Virus record (IMG/VR): IMGVR_UViG_3300023174_000130
Span: 19,216-83,215 of that record
Strand: one strand, 5' to 3'
DNA length: 64,000 nt
From: a virus
Shown here: positions 36,090 to 44,338 of the stretch, one piece after another
How the letters are laid out: the number at the start of each line of letters is the position of its first letter
Position numbering within the stretch: position 1 is the first letter of the stretch
Made by a program: the position numbers and the translations under genes
The notes under the pieces: model-generated
Databases searched by the model: none
What the model saw: the letters and a program-made list of their open reading frames with translations, nothing else
Told to the model about the DNA's origin: nothing

Positions 36090-36962
36090 TCACTTATACT
36101 TAGTTGTTATAAAAGAGCTCTGAACCAGACCTAATTGGCTTGGAACATATGCTTGTACGGTTTTGGATACAGTATCAATATACTGTTTCACGGATACTGA
36201 AGTTTCACCCACCAATAAAGTTGGAGTAGCTGGTCCAGGAGCTGGTGCTTCTGATTCTGAAGCAGGAAGTTCATCATCAATTGTTGAATTCGATGATGCG
36301 GGTTGTCTATAAATTATTTTAGCATCTTGTGGTGTTGAAATTGATAAAATTTTATCCAAATAACTTGTTTTATTGGCTGTATAATAATTTCCGGCTGATG
36401 AATAAGATCCATCAGAATTTAATTGGATTACTGCAACATGGTCTTGTGTTGTATTTACTCTAATAAAAGGACCAGTACCACCACGCTGAGGTCCAATAGT
36501 CATACTGCCATCATAAAAAGAGGTTTCTTCAATAAGGGCAAATGGTCCATTTAATTGAAAATTACCAGTAGAGCCATAATTATATGATGCTCCGGTATTT
36601 CCTATGTACGGAAGCACAATACTGCCAACAGGAAAAGCCACGCCACCTGATGTGACTCCAGCTGTAGGAAATAAAGTCATATTAATTTTTTCTTCATTAT
36701 TTTTTATATATAAAACAGCATTTTCTTCCAATAAAAAGAATGGATTGATAACATTATTTGCTGCAACAATAGCCCAGAAGCTATCTGAATCAGTGTATAC
36801 GTTATAGGCTGCTTCTAATAAAGTTGTTTTATTATCTATTGTAACTGTACCTTCTTCTATCGTTGCATGCTCTACATCCAAATAAGTAAAAAAATCGGAG
36901 ATTTTAAAATCACCTATACTACTGGTAAATACCGTTTTTGGAAGATTATTAAAAAATTTCAT
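36090..36962 (-). CDS. gp53: baseplate wedge protein (gp53-like, LysM-like N-terminus)
   Basis: 290 residues (T4 gp53 is 196). The N-terminal TTLLEAAYNVYTDSDSFWAI followed by VAANNVINPFFLLEENAVL fits the LysM-like part of gp53. The C-terminus ends in a proline-rich linker (APAPGPATPTLLVGE) and a helix. It is followed by the hub gene and preceded by gp48. Confidence 0.7.
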   Translation of the reverse strand: MKFFNNLPKTVFTSSIGDFKISDFFTYLDVEHATIEEGTVTIDNKTTLLEAAYNVYTDSDSFWAIVAANNVINPFFLLEENAVLYIKNNEEKINMTLFPTAGVTSGGVAFPVGSIVLPYIGNTGASYNYGSTGNFQLNGPFALIEETSFYDGSMTIGPQRGGTGPFIRVNTTQDHVAVIQLNSDGSYSSAGNYYTANKTSYLDKILSISTPQDAKIIYRQPASSNSTIDDELPASESEAPAPGPATPTLLVGETSVSVKQYIDTVSKTVQAYVPSQLGLVQSSFITTKYK

Positions 36963-36967
36963 TAAAT

Positions 36968-37792
36968 TTATCTCATATACTTTGTAGAGATTTCAGATTT
37001 AGAAAGAACACCACCATATGAAGGATCATATGTTCCTGTTTCAAATTCACTAAAAACTAATCCCAGCAAAGTAATAGATGAAGCCCCATTTGGCAAATAC
37101 CTAATAACAGGATCGCTTTCATCATTTTTTTGAACTTTAACTGTTTCTAGTACACAAACAAGAGGTTCACCAAGCCAGTTTGCAGTAAGATTTGCTTCGC
37201 CGCCACCGCGTTGTCCAGTTCCTAAAGCAGCTTGATTACCACTGGTTACCTGTAATGCCCATAAATTTTGTGGATAACTTCTTTCGGGCAATCCAGTAGC
37301 TACTGCTGGATATGAACACTTTCTAAAAGTACCTACAATATTTTCAATTTGTATTGATTCTTCTTTATTTTTTGGTATTAAAGCATATTGAAAAAAGTAT
37401 TTTTTTCTTGCTTCTGAGACCATGCTCATTTCTGCTATATTACTAAATCTTCTATAGGTAGAGGTAGCAAACATTCTTTCCCAGTAGAATGTAGCTGGTT
37501 GCATTGCTCGTTTTAATATGCTTAACGCACCACCACTGCCAGCATTTGCAATTCCTGCCCTAGAAATCATTGGTCCTACCGGATTATTATTACTTTCACC
37601 AAATTCGTGTGCTGCCAAATATCCTGGTTCTTTTGGCATTGGTAAACTTATTCTTGCAAATGCTCTATTAATAACCCCTACACGGGTACGTTCAAAGTTT
37701 TTTAAAGAATACTCAGCACTATAAAACTGCATCCACAGCGGTTGTTCTTTTGCAGCAAACCCATAAGGATATTGAAATTGATTGCGGGCCAT
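36968..37792 (-). CDS. gp48: baseplate tail-tube cap
   Basis: 274 residues (T4 gp48 is 364). FFQYALIPKNKEESIQIENI, ITLLGLVFSEFETGTYD and the VCVLETVKVQKND strand match the tube-cap family, as do YSAEYSLKNFERT and ISLPMPKEP. Its late box (TCTAAATA) is seven bases before the ATG, and it is divergent from gp4. Confidence 0.8.
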   Translation of the reverse strand: MARNQFQYPYGFAAKEQPLWMQFYSAEYSLKNFERTRVGVINRAFARISLPMPKEPGYLAAHEFGESNNNPVGPMISRAGIANAGSGGALSILKRAMQPATFYWERMFATSTYRRFSNIAEMSMVSEARKKYFFQYALIPKNKEESIQIENIVGTFRKCSYPAVATGLPERSYPQNLWALQVTSGNQAALGTGQRGGGEANLTANWLGEPLVCVLETVKVQKNDESDPVIRYLPNGASSITLLGLVFSEFETGTYDPSYGGVLSKSEISTKYMR

Positions 37793-37799
37793 ATATGAA

Positions 37800-37807
37800 T
37801 ATTTAGA
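37800..37807 (-). promoter_or_regulatory. late promoter of gp48
   Basis: TCTAAATA on the minus strand, seven bases before the ATG. It is 7 bases from the plus-strand box for gp4. Confidence 0.6.
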
Positions 37808-37814
37808 TAATTTC

Positions 37815-37822
37815 TCTAAATA
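37815..37822 (+). promoter_or_regulatory. late promoter, leaderless, for gp4
   Basis: TCTAAATA, then TTATT and ATG: a five-base gap. Divergent with the gp48 box. Confidence 0.65.
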
Positions 37823-37827
37823 TTATT

Positions 37828-38256
37828 ATGGCATACAGGACAATATTTAACCCAAAGAATCCTAAAAAATATGCTGGGGATTCATCTAAAATTGTATGCA
37901 GATCCTTGTGGGAACGTAATGTATGCAATTTTTGTGATGAACACCCCAATATAATTAAATGGTCTTCTGAAGAAATAGCCATACCTTATGTCAGTCCAAT
38001 TGATAAAAAAATGCACAACTACTATCCAGATTTTTTAATACAATTTAAGAACTCCGATGGAGTGCATACATGGATGGTTGAGGTCAAACCAAAAAAACAA
38101 ACTTTTTTAAAAGAAAATGCTTCAAAAAAAGAAAAGGTAACTTGGATCATAAACAATGCCAAATGGAATGCTGCTAAAAACTATTGCAACAATAATAGTT
38201 TTGTTTTTAAAATTTTAACAGAAAAAGATTTATTTTCTAATGCCAACTCCAAATAA
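37828..38256 (+). CDS. gp4: head completion protein
   Basis: 142 residues (T4 gp4 is 150). FNPKNPKKYAGDSSKIVCRS, LWERNVCNFCDEHPNIIKWS, EEIAIPYVSPIDKKMHNYYP and DFLIQF with VEVKPKKQ form the family fold, which resembles TnsA-like nucleases. It finishes the head before tail joining. It overlaps the next gene by 17 bases. Confidence 0.9.
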   Translation: MAYRTIFNPKNPKKYAGDSSKIVCRSLWERNVCNFCDEHPNIIKWSSEEIAIPYVSPIDKKMHNYYPDFLIQFKNSDGVHTWMVEVKPKKQTFLKENASKKEKVTWIINNAKWNAAKNYCNNNSFVFKILTEKDLFSNANSK

Positions 38257-38848
38257 CAATTCAATTTTATCAATAAAAGACTTTTTTGATCGACACAATG
38301 GTCTTCAAAGATCCAATAGATTTACATTATCTTTTTCTAACTTACCCGGAACACTGCCCAAAGTATCCAACAATGATTTAAATCCATTAGCAATAACAAT
38401 AGGTGCCAGAGCTATAGATGGTGTTGCAGATGGTTTGGCTGGCTATGGTCCCGGTAGAACAATTCCAAGATCTCAAAAGTTTCCTCAAGGTATACTTTTA
38501 ACTTTTCCAGTAACCAATGATAATTTTATTACACTGTTTTTCAATTCATGGTTTAATTTAATATATTCAGGTGGTAGACAATCACCAAAAGCAGCATCAA
38601 CTAATAATGCTAGGAACCCTACACGTTTTCCATATCAAGTTCAATTTTATGACGATATTATTGCGCAAACACAAATGAAGATTTCATTATTGGATCCAAA
38701 TGGAAATCCAAATGTTTCATATAATTTTTTTGAAGTATATCCTGTTGAATGTTTGCCAATTGAATTAAATATGTTGAAGTCTAATGACTATTCAACATAT
38801 ACAGTTCTTATGATGTTTAGAGATTTTAATTTTTATCAAGGAGTCTAA
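38240..38848 (+). CDS. gp54: tail-tube initiator-like protein (gp54-like)
   Basis: 202 residues of the tail-tube fold (RSNRFTLSFSNLPGTLPKV, CLPIELNMLKSNDYSTYTV, MMFRDFNFY). It is related to the three gp19-like proteins on the minus strand but longer. The position before gp26 suits gp54, which starts tube polymerisation on the baseplate. T4 gp54 is 320 residues, so this is shorter and the name is tentative. Confidence 0.55.
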   Translation: MPTPNNNSILSIKDFFDRHNGLQRSNRFTLSFSNLPGTLPKVSNNDLNPLAITIGARAIDGVADGLAGYGPGRTIPRSQKFPQGILLTFPVTNDNFITLFFNSWFNLIYSGGRQSPKAASTNNARNPTRFPYQVQFYDDIIAQTQMKISLLDPNGNPNVSYNFFEVYPVECLPIELNMLKSNDYSTYTVLMMFRDFNFYQGV

Positions 38849-38851
38849 TTT

Positions 38852-39514
38852 ATGGATTTGATGAGTTCTTTAAAAAGCCTGCTACCTACTTATGAAACTA
38901 CTTTACCTTTTTCTAAACAAAAAGTTATTTTTAGACCTTTTAAAGTAAAAGATGCAAAAAGCATTTCTGTTATTCTGCAAGAAGAAAATAAAAAATTAGC
39001 ATTAATATCATTAGTTGAGTTATTAAAAAATAATACTGAAAATGTAAACATACTGAATCTTTGCATGGCTGATGCTGAATTTTTGTTTTTACAAATAAGA
39101 TCTAAAAGTGTAGACGAACAATTGAATTTGATTTACAATCAAGAAAAAATTCAAGTGTATATACCTGATATTAAACATAGAAATGAAATATCATCAGATA
39201 CAATAACACTAACAGATAGTGTTTTTATTACGTTAGAAACTCCAACTATAAAAGATTTATTAAAATTAGATACATTAGATAAAGAAGACTTTTTAAAGGC
39301 CTGTATTAAAAAAGTCAATGTGGGTGGAGAGGTCTTTCATGTTAATAAATTTGTTCCAGACGATATTAAAACTATTTTAGATAATCTACCTTTAAATGTT
39401 TTGCCAAAGTTTGAAGGATTTATGAAAACCCAACCAGAATTGTATGTTGTATTAGAAACACAAGATGGTGACAAGGAGGTCAATGGGTTATTACGTTTTT
39501 TTACCTTTCGGTAA
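38852..39514 (+). CDS. gp26: baseplate hub/tail-assembly protein gp26, zero-frame product
   Basis: 220 residues (T4 gp26 is 208). FSKQKVIFRPFKVKDAKSIS, SVDEQLNLIYNQEKIQVYI, FITLETPTIKDLLKLD and LPLNVLPKFEGFMKTQPELY match the gp26 family. It follows the gp54-like gene after a GGAG ribosome site. The frame ends in RFFTFR. The -1 frame is open from inside this end, after a T7 run, and continues for 69 codons to 39711. Confidence 0.82.
   Translation: MDLMSSLKSLLPTYETTLPFSKQKVIFRPFKVKDAKSISVILQEENKKLALISLVELLKNNTENVNILNLCMADAEFLFLQIRSKSVDEQLNLIYNQEKIQVYIPDIKHRNEISSDTITLTDSVFITLETPTIKDLLKLDTLDKEDFLKACIKKVNVGGEVFHVNKFVPDDIKTILDNLPLNVLPKFEGFMKTQPELYVVLETQDGDKEVNGLLRFFTFR
39496..39502 (+). other. probable -1 frameshift site
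   Basis: T TTT TTT slippery heptamer in gp26 phase (codons CGT TTT TTT ACC). A strong AAGGAGGT lies at 39473-39480, 15 bases upstream, with no gene start at a usable distance. Shifting -1 continues in an open frame to 39711. This is the layout of stimulated frameshifts such as dnaX. Confidence 0.7.
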
Positions 39515-39711
39515 AGTTTTTTGATTTAAAAGATTATTTTACAACAAATTTTACCTTAATAAATAATTTTAACTGGAGTCTATTTGATTTGGACGATATG
39601 ATTTGGTGGGAACGAGAAATTTATGTAAAGATATTAGTAGATTACCAAGAACAGAAAAAACACGAACAAATGTCATCACATTATGATATGGGACGAGGAA
39701 TGAATCTATGA
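39502..39711 (+). CDS. C-terminal extension of gp26 by -1 frameshift (gp51 position)
   Basis: Sixty-nine codons from the slippery site to TGA at 39709-39711, reading YLSVKFFDLKDYF...FDLDDMIWWEREIYVKILVDYQE. This would give a 286-residue fusion. The WWEREIY segment resembles the C-terminal extension of tail-assembly chaperones as I remember them. No ATG or usable ribosome site lies near the beginning; the first ATG is at the methionine of DDMIWW. The stop overlaps the next start as ATGA. Alternatively it is a separate gp51-like gene started inside. Confidence 0.65.
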   Translation, partial: YLSVKFFDLKDYFTTNFTLINNFNWSLFDLDDMIWWEREIYVKILVDYQEQKKHEQMSSHYDMGRGMNL

Positions 39712-40130
39712 ATGAAAATGAAGTATCAATAGACGTATCAGCAGAACAAAAATCTTTTTCTGCAGCATTAATGCCTTCAAGCATACAATCCGCAGAAGTT
39801 TCTTCTGAACAACAAAATGTCGTTTTACCAGAATCAATTTCTTATACGGCTACTCAACCAGATATTAAAAATTCAGCTCAAGCTGAAGTTTCAAAAACCG
39901 CAGTAGATTTAAAAATTAAATTTGATGCAGAAGCCCAATATAAAGAATTAAGAACATCTGTTGATGGTATACAGTCATCTTTATCTTCTTTAGCAAATAA
40001 TGCTAGAGACTCTTGGTTACCAAATCCAAGACCTGTTGATAAATTTGAAGAACGTCCTTTGACAGAACCTACTAATTTAATATTTGAAGCCAGACGAGAA
40101 AGATTTTCAGAATTTCCCAGATGGGCATAA
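39708..40130 (+). CDS. small tail or baseplate protein, unknown
   Basis: 140 residues. The N-terminal half is low-complexity and Ser/Gln/Ala-rich, residues about 75-100 form a coiled coil (DAEAQYKELRTSVDGIQSSL), and the C-terminus is basic and aromatic (ARRERFSEFPRWA). Its start overlaps the extension above. The position after a chaperone pair is where tape-measure genes usually lie, but this is far too short for one. Terminated by the hairpin at 40132. Confidence 0.5.
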   Translation: MNENEVSIDVSAEQKSFSAALMPSSIQSAEVSSEQQNVVLPESISYTATQPDIKNSAQAEVSKTAVDLKIKFDAEAQYKELRTSVDGIQSSLSSLANNARDSWLPNPRPVDKFEERPLTEPTNLIFEARRERFSEFPRWA

Positions 40131-40131
40131 A

Positions 40132-40155
40132 AAAAGCCCCCTTGCGGGGGCTTTT
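40132..40155. terminator. bidirectional terminator between 39708 gene and gp32
   Basis: Ten-base-pair stem AAAAGCCCCC with GGGGGCTTTT and a TTGC loop, flanked by A-run and T-run. The genes on either side converge on it. Confidence 0.85.
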
Positions 40156-40156
40156 C

Positions 40157-41014
40157 TCAATCGTTCTCCATCTCGGAGAAGTACTTTAGAGGATCCTTTT
40201 CCTCAATGTCTTCAGACACTACGGTGTCAGCCACATCATCCTCAATACTCTTGCTTTCAGTAAACTGAGCACGAATATCATCACCAACAGCCTTCTTGTA
40301 ACGTTCAGAGAGTTCTGTATAACTCTTGAACTGACTTTTGTCAACAAATGGCTTCAGAGGATACTGCTTCTTCCAAAGTTCCTCTAGCTTCTTGTCATCT
40401 CCACCAAGAAGCGGAGCGGGAGATGCAAATTCTGACCGATCATAATTTACGTAACCTCCGACATTACGAATCTTGATCTTAAAGTCTGCACCAGTCCAGA
40501 AGTTGAATGGGTCAACAGCAACCTCGTCCTGATACTCTGGATGAGCAAGGCTCTGGATCTTCTGGAAGATCTTTGTGCCATACTGGTAAAGGAAAACCTT
40601 TCCCTTATTCTCTGGATTGGCAGGATCTTCAATGACGAGAATATTGGAAAAGTAAGTCAACTTGCGCTTACGATTCCGTGCAATGTTCTTGTCATCTTCA
40701 ATACCACTATTCCAAAGTTCTGTGTTACCCTGACAAATTGGACACTTTTCACCAATTGTAGTTGGGCAGTTTTCAAACAGCCAACCACCCTTACCCTTAA
40801 ATGCGTGGCTATACACAGATACGAAGGGAGTATCTTCACCTTCAATTTCAGGCAGGAAACGGATTACAGCGTATCCATTGCCCGACTTATCAATACCGGG
40901 TTTCCAAAGACGTTCGTCCTTGTAACTCTCCTTGGAGGTGAGTTTATCCATACGCTCGGTTAGAGATGCGACTGAGTTCTTACTCTTTTTCTTAAAATCT
41001 GCAAAGTTTGACAT
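40157..41014 (-). CDS. gp32: single-stranded DNA-binding protein
   Basis: 285 residues starting MSNFADFKKKSKNS (the start at 41014 follows AAAGAAG; the more upstream ATG at 41032 has no site). The zinc ligands are His in VYSHAF and Cys in ENCPTT and KCPICQG. The OB-fold core follows with FKIKIRNVGGYVNYDRSEF, and the C-terminus is acidic (ESKSIEDDVADTVVSEDIEE), where partners bind. It coats single-stranded DNA in replication and recombination. It has a leader of about 40 bases. Confidence 0.93.
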   Translation of the reverse strand: MSNFADFKKKSKNSVASLTERMDKLTSKESYKDERLWKPGIDKSGNGYAVIRFLPEIEGEDTPFVSVYSHAFKGKGGWLFENCPTTIGEKCPICQGNTELWNSGIEDDKNIARNRKRKLTYFSNILVIEDPANPENKGKVFLYQYGTKIFQKIQSLAHPEYQDEVAVDPFNFWTGADFKIKIRNVGGYVNYDRSEFASPAPLLGGDDKKLEELWKKQYPLKPFVDKSQFKSYTELSERYKKAVGDDIRAQFTESKSIEDDVADTVVSEDIEEKDPLKYFSEMEND

Positions 41015-41060
41015 AGTATCTTCTTTCCCCAAGGATCTACCTTGGCCTATAAGTTCTAGT

Positions 41061-41088
41061 ATTATGTATCACAGTTTCATTTAGTCAA
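41061..41088 (-). promoter_or_regulatory. early-type promoter of gp32 (long leader)
   Basis: Minus strand: TTGACT, 16 bases, CATAAT, predicted start about 40 bases before the ATG. It overlaps the 3' end of gp33. Confidence 0.6.
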
Positions 41089-41314
41089 GCGGAAGCCGTT
41101 TGGATTTCTTCTTCTTGAGCAAATGAAGATTGTTGGCTTCTTGTTGAATTTTTTCGACAATTGGTTTTGTTAGAAGTTTTCCAGCTGCGCTGGGATCCAG
41201 ACCCATTTCTTCTGAAATTTCTAACACACAATCCATAAATGTCATTTGTGTTATTTTTACTCTGTTTATAACTTTATTTGAAAATTGTTCTTTTGCGGAT
41301 TCATCTATGTACAT
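41081..41314 (-). CDS. gp33: late transcription co-activator
   Basis: 77 residues, shorter than T4 gp33 (112) but like cyanophage gp33. MYIDESAKEQFSNKVINRVK, MTFMDCVLEISEEMGLDP and EANNLHLLKKKK form the helical, polymerase-binding protein that connects RNA polymerase to the gp45 clamp. It is just upstream of gp32. An early promoter sits five bases before its ATG. Confidence 0.8.
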   Translation of the reverse strand: MYIDESAKEQFSNKVINRVKITQMTFMDCVLEISEEMGLDPSAAGKLLTKPIVEKIQQEANNLHLLKKKKSKRLPLD

Positions 41315-41319
41315 ATTCT

Positions 41320-41347
41320 ATTATAGCATATAATTTAATCTATTCAA
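41320..41347 (-). promoter_or_regulatory. early-type promoter of gp33 (leaderless)
   Basis: Minus strand: TTGAAT, 16 bases, TATAAT, five bases, ATG. Confidence 0.7.
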
Positions 41348-41359
41348 TATATAAAAGAG

Positions 41360-41367
41360 TCTAAATA
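41360..41367 (+). promoter_or_regulatory. late promoter of the 41399-43707 genes
   Basis: TCTAAATA, about 31 bases upstream of the ATG at 41399, with AAAGGA in front of it. Confidence 0.65.
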
Positions 41368-41398
41368 TTCTTGAAGAAGAAATTTAAAGGATAAAAAT

Positions 41399-42382
41399 AT
41401 GCCATTTCCATCACCTTATTATGGATCAGATTACGTAGTAATTAATAGCGGAGGCACCTTTGCCGTAGGTGCAGACCCTGTTACCAATATTTCTGGTGGC
41501 TATTCATACTATGTACAGTACTATAAATTGGGATTCGGTGCTACTGGTGCGTTTACTCCAGTTACTTCCAGCAATCCTTTCCCTGTAACCGTTGCAACTG
41601 GCCTAACAGCAACAATTTCTGGCTTTTCTGGCCCAATATCAATTGTAGGAACTGTAGGTGGACAGGCTGTTACAGTAGGGGGAAGCGTAGTTGTATCAGG
41701 TCTAACAGCATCTCCTGTATATGTACAAACTGCACCTAGCTGCAGAGTAGAAGTTACTGGTGGAAGATATTTAAGTAGACTTAATGACAGTGTTTCTGTT
41801 TTTGGACCAAGTGGAAGTACTTGGCTATATGCAAATCTAGTAGATAGTACGGGAACTCCAATTGGAAGTTCTGGTAACCCAATGTACACCAACATAATTG
41901 GTGCAACTATTAGCGTTACGATTAACCCCACCGTTGGTGTGACCAATCAATCTGGAACTGCCCTTAGAGTACAAGGGTTTACTGGTGGCACACCACTTTC
42001 AACAACTGTAGGCAATACTGTTGGAATTAATGACACCGCAATTCTTGCATCTATGGCAGGAATAAGCAATCAACTTGGAACTTTAAATACAAATCTTGGA
42101 ACTCTTGGAATTAGCAGACCAACCACGTTTATCAGTGGTAGATTAACCGCTACAACTGGTGTAACTGGATTATATCCTGCTGGATATACGACAATTTCTG
42201 GTATTAATATTAAAGCATCGTCATCCAATACCGATCTTGTTTATATAAACTCTGACGGTGTAGCTTCAATTGGATATGAATTGGATCCAGGACAAAATAT
42301 ATTCTTAAATGTTCAAAATCTTAGAACCATTTATTTAAGAGCAAAAACTTCTTCGCAAGTAGTTTCTTACATGGCTAGCTAA
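41399..42382 (+). CDS. virion structural protein with beta-rich repeats
   Basis: 327 residues, Gly/Thr/Val-rich and with almost no charged residues. Repeated valine-rich segments (TVATGLTATISGFSGPISI, VGTVGGQAVTVGGSVVVSGL) suggest a beta-helix or immunoglobulin-like adhesin. The C-terminus (VYINSDGVASIGYELDPGQN) is compact, and resembles C-terminal domains of small phage decoration or fibre proteins. First gene of a plus-strand late transcript. Not recognised. Confidence 0.55.
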   Translation: MPFPSPYYGSDYVVINSGGTFAVGADPVTNISGGYSYYVQYYKLGFGATGAFTPVTSSNPFPVTVATGLTATISGFSGPISIVGTVGGQAVTVGGSVVVSGLTASPVYVQTAPSCRVEVTGGRYLSRLNDSVSVFGPSGSTWLYANLVDSTGTPIGSSGNPMYTNIIGATISVTINPTVGVTNQSGTALRVQGFTGGTPLSTTVGNTVGINDTAILASMAGISNQLGTLNTNLGTLGISRPTTFISGRLTATTGVTGLYPAGYTTISGINIKASSSNTDLVYINSDGVASIGYELDPGQNIFLNVQNLRTIYLRAKTSSQVVSYMAS

Positions 42383-42384
42383 AA

Positions 42385-43707
42385 ATGAGTAGTGCAGCTT
42401 TAACAGTAGTAAAATCAACACAATCATTTACATTAGAATTTATTGGTTCTACTGCTGATCCTTGCTTGACCAAGGGTTATTTGGAGTCATCGCCACAAGT
42501 TCAACTAGTTGGAAACAGTTTTTTCTTTAATTATTCGCAAAGTAAAAACGTCAATGATTTTAAGTTTTTAAAATTATTTTTTGATAAACTTGGAGTCGGA
42601 TCTACTTTTTCTTTTAGTTCTGGTAAATATACAAATATTACTACTGGATCCGTATTATCTTGGGATGGTCAATTTACACTACAAGGAAAAACTGGGGCGT
42701 ATAACCAGTATCTATATTTTAGTGGATTATCTGGAACATCTGGGATTTCTGCTGGCATATATGATAGAAATCTTTTTACAACTCCAATTCAATTTACTGC
42801 TGTAACGGGTGGCACTGCTGCATTGCTAGTAAACAAATCACCGGATATGGATCCTTTGAATTTTACTTATCTGGGAATATACGGAAGTGATTATAGTTTT
42901 GAAGAATATTTGCAAGTTAACAACAGTACATTAAATCAAAAAAGAATACTTATTAAAAATGTATTGAAACTAAATGATGGGACAGAAGTAATTTATATTG
43001 ATCCAACTGTCAGTATAACAAATGAAAACTTATATTTTCAACAGTCAATGGTTGACATTTATATGAGAGGAGTTTTGACTCCCGATGACATCAACTATGA
43101 TCAAACATTAAATGGAATTCTTAGAATTTCAAATACATATCCGGGTGTTTATACTCAACTACTTGAAAATCAAAATAAACAACAATTTTTATTAAGACAA
43201 CTTTTAAATCCAGTATATCCAGTAAATTATTATTGGTATCCAAATACTAAACTTGTTAATTTTAGTTCTGCTGACGTTGAAGCATATACGAATGCTAGCT
43301 ATGTTTTTGCTTCAATATTTCAACTTGTCTATGATACCAATTATATTCCAGTATTTTCTACTTCTGCAATTTTAGATGTTCCCACATTAATTGGTCAAGA
43401 AGTTTATAATACAATATTGATTGATAGCAATGACACTTCTGTTTTAAACTTTAGTCCTGGGAATAATAACACCACTAAAAACTTTAAAATAGATTTATCA
43501 GATTCTAGAAATATAGATTTAGATATTTCTGCTTATAGCGACTATGCATGTTCAGTTCCATTGACTAGAAATTTTAGAATCAATGGAACACCCGGTAGAG
43601 AAGGAGCGGCCTTCATTTATTATTCAGACCGCCCCGATTCTCTACAGAGCATTTATTTAAAACTTGAACGAGAAACAACTTTAATCTTGAGTGTGGTAAT
43701 TTCTTAA
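42385..43707 (+). CDS. virion structural protein, unknown
   Basis: 440 residues. Aromatic-rich with TFSFSSGKYTNITTGSVLSW, QYLYFSGLSGTSG and PGREGAAFIYYSDRPDSLQS. It follows the previous gene by 2 bases, so it is co-transcribed. A tail fibre or virion decoration role is inferred; no catalytic motif is seen. Confidence 0.5.
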   Translation: MSSAALTVVKSTQSFTLEFIGSTADPCLTKGYLESSPQVQLVGNSFFFNYSQSKNVNDFKFLKLFFDKLGVGSTFSFSSGKYTNITTGSVLSWDGQFTLQGKTGAYNQYLYFSGLSGTSGISAGIYDRNLFTTPIQFTAVTGGTAALLVNKSPDMDPLNFTYLGIYGSDYSFEEYLQVNNSTLNQKRILIKNVLKLNDGTEVIYIDPTVSITNENLYFQQSMVDIYMRGVLTPDDINYDQTLNGILRISNTYPGVYTQLLENQNKQQFLLRQLLNPVYPVNYYWYPNTKLVNFSSADVEAYTNASYVFASIFQLVYDTNYIPVFSTSAILDVPTLIGQEVYNTILIDSNDTSVLNFSPGNNNTTKNFKIDLSDSRNIDLDISAYSDYACSVPLTRNFRINGTPGREGAAFIYYSDRPDSLQSIYLKLERETTLILSVVIS

Positions 43708-43985
43708 ATTTCAACCCAAGTATAACTGTTTCCATCATAAAAATAAGAATAATACCTACCATTGGTATTCCATATTTGACCAACAACTGGATTTAATGGT
43801 GGATTATCGGAAGTATATATTTCTGATACTCCTTTATAATTCCAAGCATCTACTTGTTGTATTGGAGACAAGTATGTTGATTTTGCTGCTTCATATAGTT
43901 TTCCTTGAAACAGTATTGAATCACCTTTACTATAAACAAAAGCGGTTCCGTTGGAACTCTTAGATTTATAGTTTCCTTTAAACAT
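43704..43985 (-). CDS. small virion protein (possible carbohydrate-binding fold)
   Basis: 93 residues. FVYSKGDSILFQGKLYEAAK resembles the strand-turn-strand of chitin-binding/CBM5-12-type modules, and NPVVGQIWNTNGRYYSYFYD with a final WVEI is common at the ends of phage fibre proteins. It converges with the plus-strand transcript, overlapping by four bases. Confidence 0.5.
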   Translation of the reverse strand: MFKGNYKSKSSNGTAFVYSKGDSILFQGKLYEAAKSTYLSPIQQVDAWNYKGVSEIYTSDNPPLNPVVGQIWNTNGRYYSYFYDGNSYTWVEI

Positions 43986-43986
43986 T

Positions 43987-44289
43987 TTAGATTAATGTCT
44001 CGGATGATTCTTCGGTAGGAGCTTCTTGAACTTGAACATCGGGATTTACCCACTTTAGATAATATCCTGCCATGTCATCAGCCACATCTACAGCAAAAAT
44101 AATAGCCGAATCAGGAATAACTGTTCCTTCGCTAATTTTTGTGTATGGCAACCAATTTGCCAATCCTATCTTATATTCCTTTAAATGAACTAACATAGCT
44201 GGATCTTCCACATACCAGCCACCCTCTACTTTTTTTCCTTTAGAAATAACTTCTTCGCCAGACAACACTTTAAAATATACCAATTCCAT
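43987..44289 (-). CDS. Lsm/Sm-like small protein (paralogue 2)
   Basis: 100 residues. YFKVLSGEEVISKGKKVEGG, DPAMLVHLKEYKIGLANWLP and PDSAIIFAVDVADDM match the protein at 54146-54457 throughout, and the start of 16634-17302. Its early-type promoter (44311-44338) gives a 21-base leader with AAAGG. Confidence 0.65.
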   Translation of the reverse strand: MELVYFKVLSGEEVISKGKKVEGGWYVEDPAMLVHLKEYKIGLANWLPYTKISEGTVIPDSAIIFAVDVADDMAGYYLKWVNPDVQVQEAPTEESSETLI

Positions 44290-44310
44290 AATGTACCTTT
44301 CTTTATATTA

Positions 44311-44338
44311 ATTATACGTGTTTTACACGCTTTGCAAA
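44311..44338 (-). promoter_or_regulatory. early-type promoter of the 43987 Lsm-like gene
   Basis: Minus strand: TTTGCA, 16 bases, TATAAT, then 21 bases including AAAGG to the ATG. It is partly inside the 3' end of the 44312-44947 gene. Confidence 0.55.

Noticed and set aside
42385-43707. Tail fibre with collagen-like repeats
   Set aside because: No GXY repeats or known fibre signature. Left as unknown structural protein.
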